NCBI GenBank assembly: GCA_964481385.1 | Contig: CAYZTN010000031.1 | Location: 1-13,497, forward strand | DNA length: 13,497 nucleotides | From: UMGS1649 sp964481385 | GTDB taxonomy: Bacteria > Bacillota > Clostridia > TANB77 > CAG-465 | Reading direction: 5' to 3' | Shown: in pieces, positions 13,456 to 13,497 of the stretch | Layout of the letters: every line of letters starts with the position of its first letter | Numbering within the stretch: the first letter of the stretch is position 1 | Translations under genes and position numbers: made by a program | Notes under the pieces: model-generated | Database searches by the model: none | What the model was told of the DNA's origin: nothing | What the model saw: the letters and a program-made list of their open reading frames with translations, nothing else

Positions 13456-13497
13456 ATGAAAAAAATTAAAAAAAGCGTAGAAACATTGAAGTATAAG
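13456..13497 (+). CDS. Possible start of a gene cut by the window edge
   Basis: An ATG at 13456 opens a frame that reaches the window end without a stop; the 14 residues begin MKKIKKSVETLKYK. A weak AGGA (13445-13448) lies eight bases upstream, and the strong hpf terminator ends about 50 bases before. The lysine-rich start is compatible with a real gene but too short to assign to a family. Confidence 0.35.
   Translation, partial: MKKIKKSVETLKYK

Noticed and set aside
1..13497. CRISPR arrays, tRNA or rRNA genes, prophage or toxin-antitoxin modules.
   Set aside because: No regularly spaced repeats of CRISPR type, no tRNA-like cloverleaf, no rRNA sequence and no phage or toxin families were seen on either strand.

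Overview
The window looks like chromosomal DNA of a low-G+C Gram-positive bacterium of the Clostridia type. It is strongly A/T-rich with A/U-ending codons, strong GGAGG-type ribosome binding sites and canonical sigma-A-like promoters. It has the Firmicutes order SRP RNA - dnaX - ybaB - recR and a WalR-like response regulator. I cannot name the genus from sequence alone.

Layout. The left edge (1-80) carries part of a repeat element. Positions 84-1921 hold three leftward genes: an HD-GYP protein with a degenerate receiver domain, and two small proteins I do not recognise. Rightward from 1990 come a membrane-anchored protein that seems to be made from a leaderless mRNA, then the small SRP RNA. 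A very compact run follows: dnaX, ybaB/ebfC, recR, murL and murD (MurD2 type). An array of four 11-bp-spaced operator half-sites and a promoter precede walR and its sensor kinase, which overlap, then tatD, which ends in a hairpin. A roughly 150-bp inverted-repeat element and a leftward cysteine-rich ferredoxin:thioredoxin-reductase-like mini-gene sit between tatD and murF. murF and a short-form hibernation factor (hpf) each have their own promoter. hpf ends at a strong terminator, and the first 14 codons of a possible next gene run off the right edge.

How the genes work together. The most notable point is a translationally coupled murL-murD2 pair. In the route described from Xanthomonas, MurD2 adds L-Glu (not D-Glu) to UDP-MurNAc-L-Ala, and MurL then epimerises the terminal L-Glu to D-Glu using ATP. 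Here that pair lies in a DNA replication/repair operon of a Firmicute, directly upstream of a WalRK-like two-component system (cell-wall homeostasis in Bacillus) and close to murF. The rest of the run covers clamp loading (DnaX), nucleoid binding and recombination (YbaB, RecR), SRP targeting, a TatD-type DNase and ribosome hibernation. The window is mostly core genome. Its unusual parts are the MurL/MurD2 pathway, the operator array, the leaderless gene, the pseudo-receiver and the repeat element.
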